Shown here: one piece after another, positions 1 through 11,900 of the stretch
Position numbering within the stretch: the first letter of the stretch is position 1
Layout of the letters: every line of letters begins with the position of its first letter
Assembly (NCBI GenBank): GCA_963709875.1
Contig: CAVPYB010000012.1
Coordinates: 1-64,000, forward strand
DNA: 64,000 bases
Source of the DNA: JAQBDA01 sp963709875
Lineage (GTDB): Bacteria; Chloroflexota; Anaerolineae; Anaerolineales; UBA4823
Reading direction: 5' to 3'
The notes under the pieces: generated by a model
Seen by the model: the letters and a program-made list of their open reading frames with translations, nothing else
The model's database searches: none
Told to the model about the DNA's origin: nothing
Position numbers and translations under genes: made by a program

Positions 1-801
1 CGGTTCCATGCGCAACGGGTCGTCCCAGTTGGGCGCAAAGGGCACGTCCTAGGTATTTATTCTGCGGTAGGTAGGAGAGCAGCTTGCGGATCAGATACAG
101 GGCATCGGCTTTCGCTGTCGACAGCCATATGGCACACGCCGGAGACCTCCGAATGCACACCCGCCCCGCCCAGCTCTTCGAACGACACCTCTTCGTGGGT
201 GACGGTCTTGACCACTTCCGGCCCGGTGACGAACATATAGGAAGAGTTGCGCACCATGATGATGAAGTCGGTCAGCGCCGGCGAATACACCGCCCCACCC
301 ACGCGGGTCCCATGATCACGCTGATCTGCGGGATGACCCCGGACGCCAGCGTATTGCGCAGGAAGATATCCGCATAGCCGCCCAGGGAGACCACGCCTTC
401 CTGGATGCGCGCCCCGCCCCGTCGTTCAGGCCGATCACCGGGGCGCCATTCTTCATCGCCATATCCATGATCTTGCAGATCTTCTCGGCGTGCGCCTCAC
501 CCAGGCTGCCGCCGAAGACGGTGAAATCTTGCGAGAAGATATATACCAGACGACCTTCAATCGTGCCCCAGCCAGTCACGACGCTGTCACCCAGGTATTT
601 CTGCTTGTCCAGACCGAAATCGGTCGTACGGTGGGTGACAAAAGCATCGACCTCTCGGAAGGAGCCCTTATCCAGCACCAGGTCGATGCGCTGGCGCGCC
701 GTCAGCCGCCCACGGGCGTGCTGGGCTTTGATCCGTTCGGCGCCGCCCCCCTGGCGGCCCTCCGTCTTCCGCTTGCGCAGTTCGTGAATCTTCACGCTCA
801 T
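1..801 (-). CDS. Acyl-CoA carboxylase carboxyltransferase subunit (partial, frameshifted)
   Basis: This is the biotin-dependent carboxyltransferase subunit of a propionyl/methylmalonyl-CoA carboxylase, which moves carboxybiotin CO2 onto an acyl-CoA in the cytoplasm. The N-terminus reads MSVKIHELRKRK, followed by HARGRLTARQRIDLVLD, SQDFTVFGGSLGEAHAEK and GAPVIGLNDGAGAR-like text, the usual start of the family. The reading frame breaks near 415 (the conserved ARIQEGV stretch), again near 105 and near 55, yet each next frame resumes family sequence (WVGGAVYSPALTDFIIMV, FVTGPEVVKTVTHEEV, DVPFAPNWDDPLRMEP). The family is about 510-530 residues, so roughly half lies beyond base 1. Its start overlaps the stop of the upstream membrane protein by 4 bases. 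The repeated one-base shifts look like sequence errors. Family assignment is firm; the exact acyl substrate is not readable. Confidence 0.85.
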
Positions 802-1247
802 CCGTCATTCAACGCTCCAAAGTAAGCTTTTGCTTTACGGTTAGATAATATCCAGGAAACGACAACCAGCAGGGAAAGGTTCACTGCCAGGGCGAACAGC
901 CAGTTGCGTCCTGCTCCATTGGCAAGGAAGATGCGATCCAGCCAGAAATACGTGCTATACACCAGTACCGCAACCTGCGTCGTTCGCACCGCCCAGCTTA
1001 GCCCTGACCACAGTCCCCATGCCAGCAGTAATCCGAGCAACCCCCAGACCAGCCCGCTGATGGTCAGGTAGAGCGGTTCGAGCGGCAGCAGGCTGGATAA
1101 AAAAGCCCTTTGCTGCAGCGAGACCGCAAAGCGCAGTAAATTAATACCTGCTAGGGTTAACACCCCCACTGCCAGCAGCGTTACGCTGAGCGGGCGCCGG
1201 GTACGCGGTGCAGGAGGTGCGGGCTGTGATGTGGTATCTGGAATCAT
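798..1247 (-). CDS. Small four-helix membrane protein, unknown function
   Basis: A 149-residue protein that I do not recognise beyond its topology. A short Pro-rich cytoplasmic head (TTSQPAPPAPRTRRP) is followed by four hydrophobic segments, at roughly residues 20-40, 56-78, 83-105 and 112-135, joined by short loops with few charged residues. It ends in a basic tail (SNRKAKAYFG). It starts 14 bases after the stop of the zinc-type dehydrogenase and its stop overlaps the start codon of the carboxyltransferase by 4 bases, so the three are probably cotranscribed. No catalytic motif is visible and no function is proposed. Confidence 0.7.
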   Translation of the reverse strand: MIPDTTSQPAPPAPRTRRPLSVTLLAVGVLTLAGINLLRFAVSLQQRAFLSSLLPLEPLYLTISGLVWGLLGLLLAWGLWSGLSWAVRTTQVAVLVYSTYFWLDRIFLANGAGRNWLFALAVNLSLLVVVSWILSNRKAKAYFGALNDG

Positions 1248-1261
1248 TGAAGGTTGGGCGG

Positions 1262-2294
1262 CTACTCACCGATCGCCAGAGTAATTTTACCCTGCTGGTC
1301 GCCGTTTTCCAGGCGCTCTTGCGCCTCAGCAGCCTGCTCCAACGGGTAGGTGCGGTCAACGACGGCTTTCAGAGCACCAGAGAACACCAGATCGATGACC
1401 GTGGCAAAATCGCGATGCGTACCCATGGTCGAGCCGATCAGGCTGAGCTGCTTGCCAAAGATGAAGCGGTTGTCGATCTCGAAGCGCGCCCGCCGGTGCT
1501 GCCCACCGATAGGATGCGCCCGCCCTTGCGGGCGGCACGGAAGCTTTGTGGATAAGTGGTTCCGACATTGTCAACCACCACGTCCACGCCACGTTTGCCG
1601 GTCAGCCGGTACACCACCCGCGACCATTGCTCATCCTGGCTGCGGTCGATCAAATAATCAGCGCCCAGCGATTGGCCAGGGAGAGCTTATCCACCCCCGA
1701 CCCGACCACATAGACCGTGGCACCGACCAGCTTTGCGATCTGGATGCAGGCGGTGTTGACCCCGCCCGATGCGCCTACCACCAGCACGCTCTCCGCCGGG
1801 CGCAGCCCGCCGCGGGTGATCAGCGAATGCCAGGCGGTGTGGAAGACCAGCCCCGCCGCGGCTGCCTGGTGCTCGTCGAAACCGGGCGGCAGTCGGTACA
1901 GGTTGACTGCCGGGACGGCTACATACTCGGCGTAGGTGCCGCGACAGGTCTCGCCCAGCAGCTCCCAATGCTCGCACAGGTTGTCCTGCCCCGCCAGGCA
2001 GGCGGGGCACCTGCCGCAGCTAAGGTTGGAGTTGATCACCACCCGCTCGCCGGGAGTCGAACCGCCGACACCCGCACCCAGCGCAGCCACCTCGCCCGCC
2101 CCATCCGCGCCCGGGATGTGCGGGTATTCCAGCTTTAGCCCCGGCCAGCCCCGCCGGACGAAGATGTCCACCCGGTTCAGGGCTGCCGCCTTGAGACGCA
2201 CCAGCACCTGCCCGGGTCCGGGTTCGGGAATCGGGAATTCGGCGAGCTGGAGCACGTCTAGACCGCCGTGTTCGTGGAACAGCACTGCTTTCAT
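1262..2294 (-). CDS. Zinc-binding medium-chain dehydrogenase/reductase (frameshifted)
   Basis: A zinc-containing alcohol dehydrogenase/quinone reductase-like oxidoreductase of about 343 residues when restored. The GroES-like half has HEHGGLDVLQLAEFPIPEP and RRGWPGLKLEYPHIPGADGAGEV. A structural zinc lobe with four cysteines follows (CGRCPACLAGQDNLC), then the Rossmann part with VLVVGASGGVNTACIQIAKL. The frame shifts near 1650 and near 1500, after which the text continues as GVDVVVDNVGTTYPQSFRAARKGG and finishes as GKITLAIGE with a stop at 1262. The ATG at 2294 is preferred over a TTG one codon upstream. It lies 15 bases after the glycosyltransferase gene. The substrate is unknown; NAD(P)H-dependent reduction of an enone or alcohol oxidation is typical of the family. 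Confidence 0.85.
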
Positions 2295-2309
2295 CAAGCG
2301 GTCTCCCGT

Positions 2310-4672
2310 CTAATCAGCATCAAAAATGATCTCCCATACGTGGATGTGCGCCGGCTCCGCCTGCTGCTCGTCCCAGACCTGAATGCGCAGGCCCGCCATT
2401 TCGATCGCATCCCCAAAGTCCAGGTGCAACTCCGGCTCTTCTTCCGAGCCCCGGTGTGCGGCGGAGAACGCGTAGGACTCGCCATCCGGCGAACCCAGCG
2501 TCTCGGCGGTGACGGCGACTTCCGCGCTGCCGGTGATCAGGGTCAGACCGCTCAGGCGGCGTACATCTGGAAAATCCAGCTCGATCACCAGCGGGTTGGC
2601 TTCCAGCGTGCGCACGAAGGTGAACGGGTCGCCATCGAAAGCCAGGGATATCTCGCCCATGTCCAGCATGGAGTGGCGCACCGTCACCGGCTGGCCATCC
2701 AATTGTACTTCAGCATCTTGGAGCCAGCGGCGCGCCTCAAGCTCGGCTTCGAATATATCCGGCGCATCCTCGGAATAGCGCAGCCGCAGGAAGTAGAAGC
2801 CCGGACTGCCATCCGGATATTGCAGGGTATCCAGCACCTGCAGGTCGGCTAACTTATCGCTCTCCCGGGCGAGCTGGTATTCCTCCGGAGTGGTGATGAA
2901 CAGCGTACTCTCGTCCAGCGGCAGGGGGCGGTCGATATGCCCCTGGATGCTGCCGAGCTGCAGCGGCAGCGGGTCGCCCAGGAAGAAGCGCGCCAGCACG
3001 TCTGCCCCGTTAGCCCAGGTGGGCGAGAGGATGATCTGCGTCCCTGAGTGCTGCTCCAGGGTTTCACTGGCAGCCCTGAAGATCTGGTTAGCGCCATACT
3101 GCATGCCGCCCATGCTGTAATCCGTATACCAGGTGGCGGCGTTCGTCATCACATCGCGCAGCATGGCGATGTTGGCGAGGGTCAATACGGCGAACAGCCC
3201 GAGCGACAGGAGCGTTCGCGGCAACCGCCAGCGCTCCAGCCAGGCGGGAGGCGCAGTCAGACGTCTCAGAGCATCCGCCGGACTTCTCCAGGAAGCGCAG
3301 GGAGGCGCCGAGCCCCAGGGCTGCCAGCAGCGTGGCGGGGACCACCAGCACCAGCAGGCGAGTGATGCCCACCCCGACCAAGGCGCTGCCGATGGGGCCT
3401 GCCAGCAGGGCGATCAAAACCACCCGGTACTCGCTGCGGCGCAGGCGGCTCAAGGCGAGGACCAGCCCAAGCAGGGTGAAGGGCAGGCTGAGCGGCGGCA
3501 GGTGCCCGTAGCCCTTCATCACGTGACGCGGCAGGTCGCGGCAGGTGGTAGATGTACCAGTAGCGCGGGCTGAGCCCGTCCAGGTAGGTGAGGGCGAAGC
3601 GCCCCAGCTTCTCCCCCAACGAGAGCGGCTGGACCCAGTACGAATCGAGCAGGCGCAGGTGGACGAAGGTCGCAACCGGGTGCTGTAGGCGGAAGCGCAG
3701 GTATGGCAGCATCAGCAGTACGCCCAGCAGAGCGCCTCTCAGCACCACTCCCCGGTTCTGCCAGTGGTAGCGGAGGTCGGAGAGCAGGAGCAGCAGCCCG
3801 GTGCCAGCCACAATCACCTGACCCGGGCTGTAGGCGTAGAACGCCAGAGCAGTCAGAAGCACGGTCAGGTAGATATAGCGGGGGGAACGCAGGCGGTAGA
3901 GCAGGTAGGCGTAAAGCATCGCGGCATAGAAAGAGACGAAGATCACCGTCTCGAAGGCGGTGCGCGAGTGCAGGAACCAGGCCGGGGTGATGGAGAGCAG
4001 CAGCGCCCCGCTCCACCAATAGGGGCTCTTCAAGAAGTCTTTCAAGATCAGCGCGACTGAGAGCGCTGCCAGCAGCGAGACGAAGACCGAGACGAGGCGC
4101 GTAACGAAAACCGACCTGCCGAAGAGCAGTGCCGGCAGCACCTGCAGGTAGACGCTGAGGCTCAGGTTGTAGTAGCTGCCGTTCTTGAAGTAAGTGGGCA
4201 GGAAATCGCCCTCCCAGCCATGCAGACCGTCGCGCAGCAGGTCGGCTGCCAGCATGGTCTGGGCGGCTTCGTCGGTGAAGAAATATATCGGGAAGTCTTC
4301 CAGGGCGACCAGCCGGGTGGCGAGGTAGACCAGCATAGAGAGGCCGAACAGGACCGCCGGAAGCATGGCAGCCCAGCGCCGGCGCCTGCTCACCTCGTCA
4401 ACCGAGACCCGGGCCGACTGCAGCGAGCCGCCGAGCTGCTCGAGCTCCCCGTCTGGGCGCACCAGGAGCGTACCCAGCGAGGAGGGCTGGTCGTCGCCAC
4501 CCTCAGCCGGCACGCTCTCGACCTTGATGCGGACAGTCTTCCCGGGGGGCAGGTCCAGACTGACACGCCGCTCAATGGCTGCCTCAGGCGGCTCGGGAGG
4601 CTCTCCAGCAGGGGGAACAGCCTGCTCAGTATCTTCCTGAGGGATGTCCGTTTCGTCCGCTTGATTGTCCAT
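2310..4672 (-). CDS. Membrane glycosyltransferase, PMT/ArnT-like (frameshifted)
   Basis: A large integral membrane protein of about 786 residues when restored. The N-terminal ~100 residues are acidic and cytoplasmic (many Glu/Pro), then the first helix near RRRRWAAMLPAVLFGLSMLV. The next loop has YFFTDEAAQTMLAADLL, the acidic first-loop signature of lipid-linked-sugar (GT-C fold) transferases. About ten further helices follow, and after residue ~500 a soluble beta-rich domain resembling a carbohydrate-binding module (LTLITGSAEVAVTAETLGS). The frame slips near 3530 and near 3260; the three pieces are contiguous and non-overlapping in content, so one gene is likelier than three. It heads the minus-strand run continuing to the carboxyltransferase. 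It probably transfers sugar from a polyprenyl phosphate donor to an extracellular acceptor; the donor is unknown. Confidence 0.75.
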
Positions 4673-4807
4673 GGGATATTTTTACGGGCGCAGCTATCAG
4701 TGTATAAACGGCTGGTGCAATCTCTCTCGCTGCGCCCCTACGTGGCACGGGTATACCTGATACAGGAACACCTTTCACGCACTTCGCACCCCGCACTTCG
4801 CACGTCC

Positions 4808-5980
<1,173 letters not shown>

Positions 5981-6019
5981 ATGAACCTCCTCAATTATTG
6001 GTCGTGGTTTGCCGCTGTG

Positions 6020-6028
6020 ATTATAGCA
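6020..6028 (-). promoter_or_regulatory. Extended -10 promoter for the acyl-CoA dehydrogenase
   Basis: On the minus strand the sequence reads TGCTATAAT, a perfect extended -10 element, with no convincing -35. The expected start of transcription near 6013 leaves a leader of about 33 bases before the ATG at 5980. Confidence 0.6.
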
Positions 6029-6089
6029 TGCGGGAGGCACGGGATGGTTACAGGGCAACCAGGTAATCAGGCGGCAAGGTAATTAGGGA

Positions 6090-6405
<316 letters not shown>

Positions 6406-8046
6406 TCAGGAGAAGGCGGCCGCCTGGGAGGCCTGGCGCACCAGGCGAGCCAGGGTGGTCAAGGTGTCGAGGGCATCGGCCAGGAAGAGCAGGGCTTTGG
6501 AGCGCAGCAGGCCAAAGACGGGCAAGCGCTTCAAGCCCCAGCCTTCCAAGGTGGCGTTGCGACCTTCGACGGCATTGCGCGCCCGGTGGTAGAGCGCCTT
6601 CCAGGAGGGGCTGCCCACGGGGATATCCCGCACCAGGCGGATAGAAGCATCGGCGAAGCGTTCAGCCACATGGATCACCCTCCCGTGGGTGTGCTGGCTG
6701 GCCTGATAGGGGCACTCCGGCGGGGGGTAGTCCACCTGTGCCAGGCGGACCTGGGGTTCTTTGCCCAGCCAACAAGCTTTGTCGCAGCACCATTTATGTC
6801 GTTGACGTTGCCGATCAAAGCCATAAGAAACCAGGCTATAGCCATAGCTGCAGATGGGGCGTCCGCGGTCATCGTAGCCGCGGGTTGGCCACAGGCTTTC
6901 GTCCTGGTCGGCGGCATGCTGGCGCTGGTCGACCACACGCCGGGCGTGCAGGTGGCTGAAGATGGTGTGCAAGAAGCTTTCAAAGCCCAGCCCGGCATCT
7001 GCGGCGACGGCATCCACCTGCAAATCAGAATAATAATCTTTCAACTGCATCAGCAAGGCTGCGCTAGGAACGTCTTCATGCTCGTTGGCCGGGCGTACAT
7101 CCGAAAGCAGGGTGATACTGAAGCGCCGGAGCGGATCCGCCAGGCGCAAAGGCAGGCTGCGGTAGCCGTAATGGGCTTCGCCATGGTCCACTGCGGATGT
7201 CTCCGCCTGCGTGGCGTGATTGGGGTGATCCGCAGGTTGGTTGGAGCCGGAGTACCACACGTAACGCGCCTCTGGGTCCCGCGGAGTGGCCTGGCGGCAG
7301 ACCTGTGTGCAGGCCAGGCTGCTGCAGTCACAGCCCCGGCGCAGCTTGTCTTTGGCCGGGCAAGAGCGGGGATGAGCGGGTGAGCAGGGTTGGTAACAGC
7401 TCTCGGTCACCGAGATACAGCGTACCTGAGAAGCCGCATCGTGGATCTGGCCATCTGCACCCAGCAGAGCCGCGCCCCAGGCCTGGGGCGTAAGCACCGG
7501 CGTCTGGCGCATCACCCCCACCGCACCAGCCAGCAGCAGGTTCAGCCGCTGCACCATCACCCCCACCACACCTTCCCCCTGCTCCACACTGACCATCTCC
7601 CCACTGGCATCCGAATGCTGCCCCAGGCGGGTCAGAAAATGCCGCACACCGCCTTCCGTAGGGTAGACCCCGTTGGTGAAGCCGAACCAGCGGGCATAAT
7701 CGGCATAGCGCTCATCTGCCAGGTTTTTGAGCGTTTGGCTGCGCCTCCAGCGGTTGGCCATCTGCCAGGCCACCAGCAGGAAGAAGGATACCGGATCGAA
7801 CGGCTCCCAACCCCGGCCTGACTTCCAGCCCAGCAGATAAGCCAGAACCGGTCGCAGGCCGCTGAAATCCACCAGGCGCAGCAGCAGGTCGAAGTCGGAC
7901 AGCTCCTGCCAGCCCACCACCTGGGCTGGGTCGCTCACCTCTGCCTGCCAGGGGTAGCGATAGGCCGAGCGATAGCTTTTCTTGGGAGAGGCAGGCAACT
8001 CAGGTGGCTTCGGCCACTGCAAAGGCAGGCTCTTCTGCAGGCCCAA
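6406..8046 (-). CDS. DDE transposase of the sigma-carrying transposon
   Basis: About 546 residues from a TTG at 8046. The N-terminal region (FDLLLRLVDFSGLRPVLAYL, DPVSFFLLVAWQMANRWRRS) resembles the helical DNA-binding part of IS1182/IS4-type transposases. Candidate catalytic acidic residues are Asp in LLGADGQIHDA, Asp in VDAVAADAGLGFE, and Glu in RNAVEGRNATLEGWGLKRLP, in the order and spacing of an RNase H-fold DDE enzyme. A Cys/His-rich insert lies between the first and second Asp (CPAKDKLRRGCDCSSLAC), just before DPEARYVWYSGSN. The same frame stays open upstream to about 8110, overlapping the sigma-like gene in a -1 relation, and reads as plausible protein there (AQDAAFVSQCSLLGLQKS). It may therefore be made by translational coupling or as a frameshift fusion. 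No indel is visible within the core. Confidence 0.88.
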   Translation of the reverse strand: MGLQKSLPLQWPKPPELPASPKKSYRSAYRYPWQAEVSDPAQVVGWQELSDFDLLLRLVDFSGLRPVLAYLLGWKSGRGWEPFDPVSFFLLVAWQMANRWRRSQTLKNLADERYADYARWFGFTNGVYPTEGGVRHFLTRLGQHSDASGEMVSVEQGEGVVGVMVQRLNLLLAGAVGVMRQTPVLTPQAWGAALLGADGQIHDAASQVRCISVTESCYQPCSPAHPRSCPAKDKLRRGCDCSSLACTQVCRQATPRDPEARYVWYSGSNQPADHPNHATQAETSAVDHGEAHYGYRSLPLRLADPLRRFSITLLSDVRPANEHEDVPSAALLMQLKDYYSDLQVDAVAADAGLGFESFLHTIFSHLHARRVVDQRQHAADQDESLWPTRGYDDRGRPICSYGYSLVSYGFDRQRQRHKWCCDKACWLGKEPQVRLAQVDYPPPECPYQASQHTHGRVIHVAERFADASIRLVRDIPVGSPSWKALYHRARNAVEGRNATLEGWGLKRLPVFGLLRSKALLFLADALDTLTTLARLVRQASQAAAFS

Positions 8047-8765
8047 CAGGCTGCATTGGCTGACAAAGGCCGCATCTTGCGCCCGCCTCTGCGCTTCAGC
8101 CAGGCCTGAGCCAGCTCATCCGCCAGCTCATACTGCCGCACGTTGTGGCGCTCCAGCAGGCTGCGCAGCTCCTGGCTGTGGGCCGGTTGGCGCAGCCACA
8201 CCAGCGCTTCTTGGCGCAGCTGCCGCACCCGCTCCCGGGTCAGCCCCAGTTGCTCGCCAATCGCCTGCAGCGTCTGGGGCTCTTGCCCTACTAACCCGTA
8301 GTAGCACCGGATCACAAAGCCTAACCGCCGGGGCAGGCGCTTCACCAGCGCCTGCAGGCTCTCCGCAATCTCCTGCTGCGCTCTCATCCCCGCCGGGTCG
8401 TCCCCGGTTCGATAATTGTGCCTCACCAGAATGGCCAGCGGCACTTCTCGCTGCAACCGGCGCTGTTCAGCCTTTACAGCCGCCCAAACATACTTCATAA
8501 TTGCTACATAGGCGTAGGTCGAAAAGGCTCTCCCCCGCCCAGGATCGTAGCCCATTATGGCCCGCCACAATCCGCGGCGTCCAGCCTGGACTGCCTCCTC
8601 ATACGGCAGGGTCAGCAGCCACTGGCGCTGAACGACAAAGTGCACCAGCTTCTCGTGCCGCTGCATCAGTTCGTTCAAGCTCGCCGTACTGCCCCCCTGC
8701 GCCTGCTCGAACAGGGTGGCTTCGGTCCGCCAACTGAAGTCACCCCCTCCTTTTTCTCCATTCAT
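7935..8765 (-). CDS. Transposon-encoded sigma-70-family protein
   Basis: A strong ribosome site (AAGGAGGTG) precedes the ATG at 8765. Residues ~25-95 match sigma region 2: HEKLVHFVVQRQW, LPYEEAVQAGRRGLWRAI, YDPGRGRAFSTYAYVAI. Residues ~135-200 match region 4 with its helix-turn-helix: RCYYGLVGQEPQTLQAIGEQ and LGLTRERVRQLRQEALVWLR. Region 3 is short. The real domain ends near residue 220; the last ~50 residues (rich in Cys, Arg and Pro) look like out-of-frame reading of the transposase N-terminus. It lies wholly inside the transposon, upstream of and overlapping the transposase. It could act as a true sigma factor driving the element's own transcription or as a DNA-binding partner or domain of the transposase; the sequence does not decide. 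Confidence 0.88.
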   Translation of the reverse strand: MNGEKGGGDFSWRTEATLFEQAQGGSTASLNELMQRHEKLVHFVVQRQWLLTLPYEEAVQAGRRGLWRAIMGYDPGRGRAFSTYAYVAIMKYVWAAVKAEQRRLQREVPLAILVRHNYRTGDDPAGMRAQQEIAESLQALVKRLPRRLGFVIRCYYGLVGQEPQTLQAIGEQLGLTRERVRQLRQEALVWLRQPAHSQELRSLLERHNVRQYELADELAQAWLKRRGGRKMRPLSANAACWACRRACLCSGRSHLSCLPLPRKAIARPIATPGRQR

Positions 8766-8830
8766 CAGGACACCTCCTTGTCTAAGATGCCCTGATTGAA
8801 TCAGATTTTTCCCTTTTTGTCTGGGTGTGT

Positions 8831-8901
<71 letters not shown>

Positions 8902-8906
8902 GTTAA

Positions 8907-8934
8907 TAGAGAGTAGAGAATAGAGAGTAGAGAA
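8907..8934 (+). repeat. Tandem 14-bp repeat in the 5' leader
   Basis: Two exact head-to-tail copies of TAGAGAGTAGAGAA between the promoter and the start codon at 8972. Confidence 0.8.
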
Positions 8935-8971
8935 CCGGGGGACAAGGATAAGGGTTTGGGGAGGTGCCTAT

Positions 8972-11900
8972 ATGAAAGCCCACCGTCTGATTCTGCCAAC
9001 CCTGCTCGGGCTTGCGCTGGTGGGGGTGCTGCTGTTCGCAGCCGTGAGCCAATCACGAGCCGCCCTTGAGACGCACCCCTACTCCATCATCTCTGCCCCA
9101 CTGGCAGCCCAACAGACCCAACCGACCGACAATCCTAAAGCCAGCACCCGCTACGTCGCCACAAGCGGCGCTGATACGGGTGACTGCACCAATCCCGCCA
9201 GCCCATGCCGCACGGTGCAGTACGCCGTCGACCGTGCGGGGGAGGGGGACGAGCTGCGCGTGGCGGCGGGGGTATATACCGACGTCAACAATTATGCCGG
9301 GCTGTCCCAGGTGGTCTACCTGACCAAGACGCTCACCATCCAGGGCGGCTACACACTTACGGATTGGACCATTCCGGACCCGATTGCCAACCCGGCGGTG
9401 CTGGACGCACTGGGCTTGGGACGAGTGGTCTTCATCACCGGTACGGTCACCCCGACGCTCTCCGGGCTGGGCATCACCGGAGGGCAGCCCTCCGGCATCC
9501 AGATCACCAACGCTTCTGCGGTCATCACCGGCAGCCAGATCTACAGCAACGCGGTCAGCGGCGTGCGACTGGACAGCTACCCCGCCGGGAACACCGCCGT
9601 AACGCTGGAGCGCAACCTGGTCTTCGGCAACCGTACGGGCATCGAGGCTTATTACAGCAGCCTAGACCTGATCGATAATACCATCCGGGACAATGGCTCG
9701 CCGGGCAGCGGCATGGGCGCCTACCTGCTGTACAGCCACGCGCACCTGCAAGGCAACTTGTTCAGGGGCAACCAGGGTGGGGGTGGGATTCAGGTCCAGT
9801 ACAGCACAGCTACCCTGATCAGCAACACATTTATCGCCAATAGCACAAACCTGGCGGGCGGGGCAGTATCTATCTCGCAAAGCGACGTGCTGCTGGAAGC
9901 CAATATAGTGTTGAGCAACACCAGCGGCGGAGAGGGAGGCGGCATTTGGGTTAGTTTTTCATCGCCCACGCTGCGCGGCAACCTGATTTCTGGCAATACG
10001 GCTGCTTTTGAGGGTGGTGGGGTATATCTACTGTATAGTGACGCTCTCTTGGTAAGTAACACCTTCCGAAATAACAGTAGTGGAGTGATGGGGGGTGGCC
10101 TGTTTTCAAGCTATGGAAGCCCTCATTTAAAGGACAACCTCATTGAGAATAACCTATCTTATTATGGGGGTGGGGCGCTGCTCACCGGCTCCCCCCTGAT
10201 TTCTCCTACCATTACCAGTAATACCTTTTTTAGTAATACCGCTCAGAGCATTGCTGGAGGATTACTTCTGGATTACAGCACCTCAAACATTGAGGATAAT
10301 GACTTCAAGTTCAATAGCGCGGGGAATCTTAGGGGGTGGAATATTTCTAAACAACGCTCCAGCCATCCTGAAGAACAATTCATTCATATCGAATACTACT
10401 GACCAGGGCGCGGGCCTGTATATTTATTATAGCGATGCAACTCTGGATGGAAATGTTATCGAAGGTAATTCGGCTGATGTCTGGGCAGGGGGAGCTTACT
10501 TGCTGGGCAGCAATGCGACCTTGAAAGGCAACTGGATATTAAACAATACAGCCAATTCAGGAGGCAGTGGGTTGATGCTCCAGCATGGCAATACAGTATT
10601 GACCAACAATATAATCGCAGAAAACCGGCTTTCCGATTATGGAGGTGGTATTGCCATTGACAGCTCGCGCCAGTTCTATTCACCAACCTTGCTGATTCAC
10701 AATACCATCGCCCGCAACACAGGTGGCACGGGCAGCGGCGTCTTCTTGCTCGTCGACACAGATGTGGTACTGAGCAACACTATACTGGTGAGCCAGACAG
10801 TCGGCATTGAGACTGGGATTGGGAACAACACCGCTGTCCTGGAAGGCACACTTTGGGGCAGCGGGGCGTGGGTTAACGGGCAGGACTGGGCTGGCGATGG
10901 CACGATAATCACCGGGACGGTTAACGTGTGGGGCGAGCCGGGATTTATCGACCCGGATAACGGGGATTACCATATTGGCTACGGCAGCGCGGCGTGGGAC
11001 GCGGGGGTGGATGCCGGTGTGTACACAGACATCGACGGCGAAGCGCGCCCGGTCGGTGCGGGATTCGACATCGGGGCGGACGAGCTATCCCACTACCTGC
11101 GTTACGTCGCCACAAGCGGCGCTGATACGGGCGACTGCACCAATCCCGCCAGCCCATGCCGCACGGTGCAGTACGCCGTCGACCGTACGGGGGAGGGGGA
11201 CGAAGTGCGCGTGGCGACGGGGGTGTACACAGACACGCACATCCGCCCGCGCCTGGACATCACCACCACCGGTTATGTCACCCAGGTGGTATTTATCAGC
11301 AAGACCATTACCCTGCAGGGCGGCTACACCATGACAAACTGGACTACCCCCGAGCCTGCCGCCAACCCGACCGTGTTGGATGCCCAGGGATTGGGGCGAG
11401 GGATATATATCGCCGGGCTTATCTCGCCAACTGTAGAGGGGCTTCAAATTACCGGCGGCGACTTCAACAGGGTTGGGGGGTTTCAGAAGACCATATTCTT
11501 TGTGGGAGGAGGATGTTGGCGGGGGTATATACATCCACGGCGCTTCCGCAACGATCAGCCATTTGCTAGTGATCAGCAACACCTCCCCATTTTATGGTGG
11601 CGGCATCCATTTGTCTTACAGCACAGCCACGATCCGAAATAATTCTCTCGAGCAAAATCAGACCAGAAGCGGCGGAGGAGGATTATTTTCTTACGAAAGC
11701 AACAATACCATTATCGGTAATGTATTTTCCTCCAATCTATCCATTCTAGGGAATGGAGGGGGGTTACATCTCGAATACACAACTTGCGAGGTGACTGGCA
11801 ACCAGATCATAGCTAATACAGCTCTTAACGGATCCGGCGGTGGAATACACATCCGTGACAGCGTTATAGCGCTCAAAAACAACATCATCCACGGCAACTC

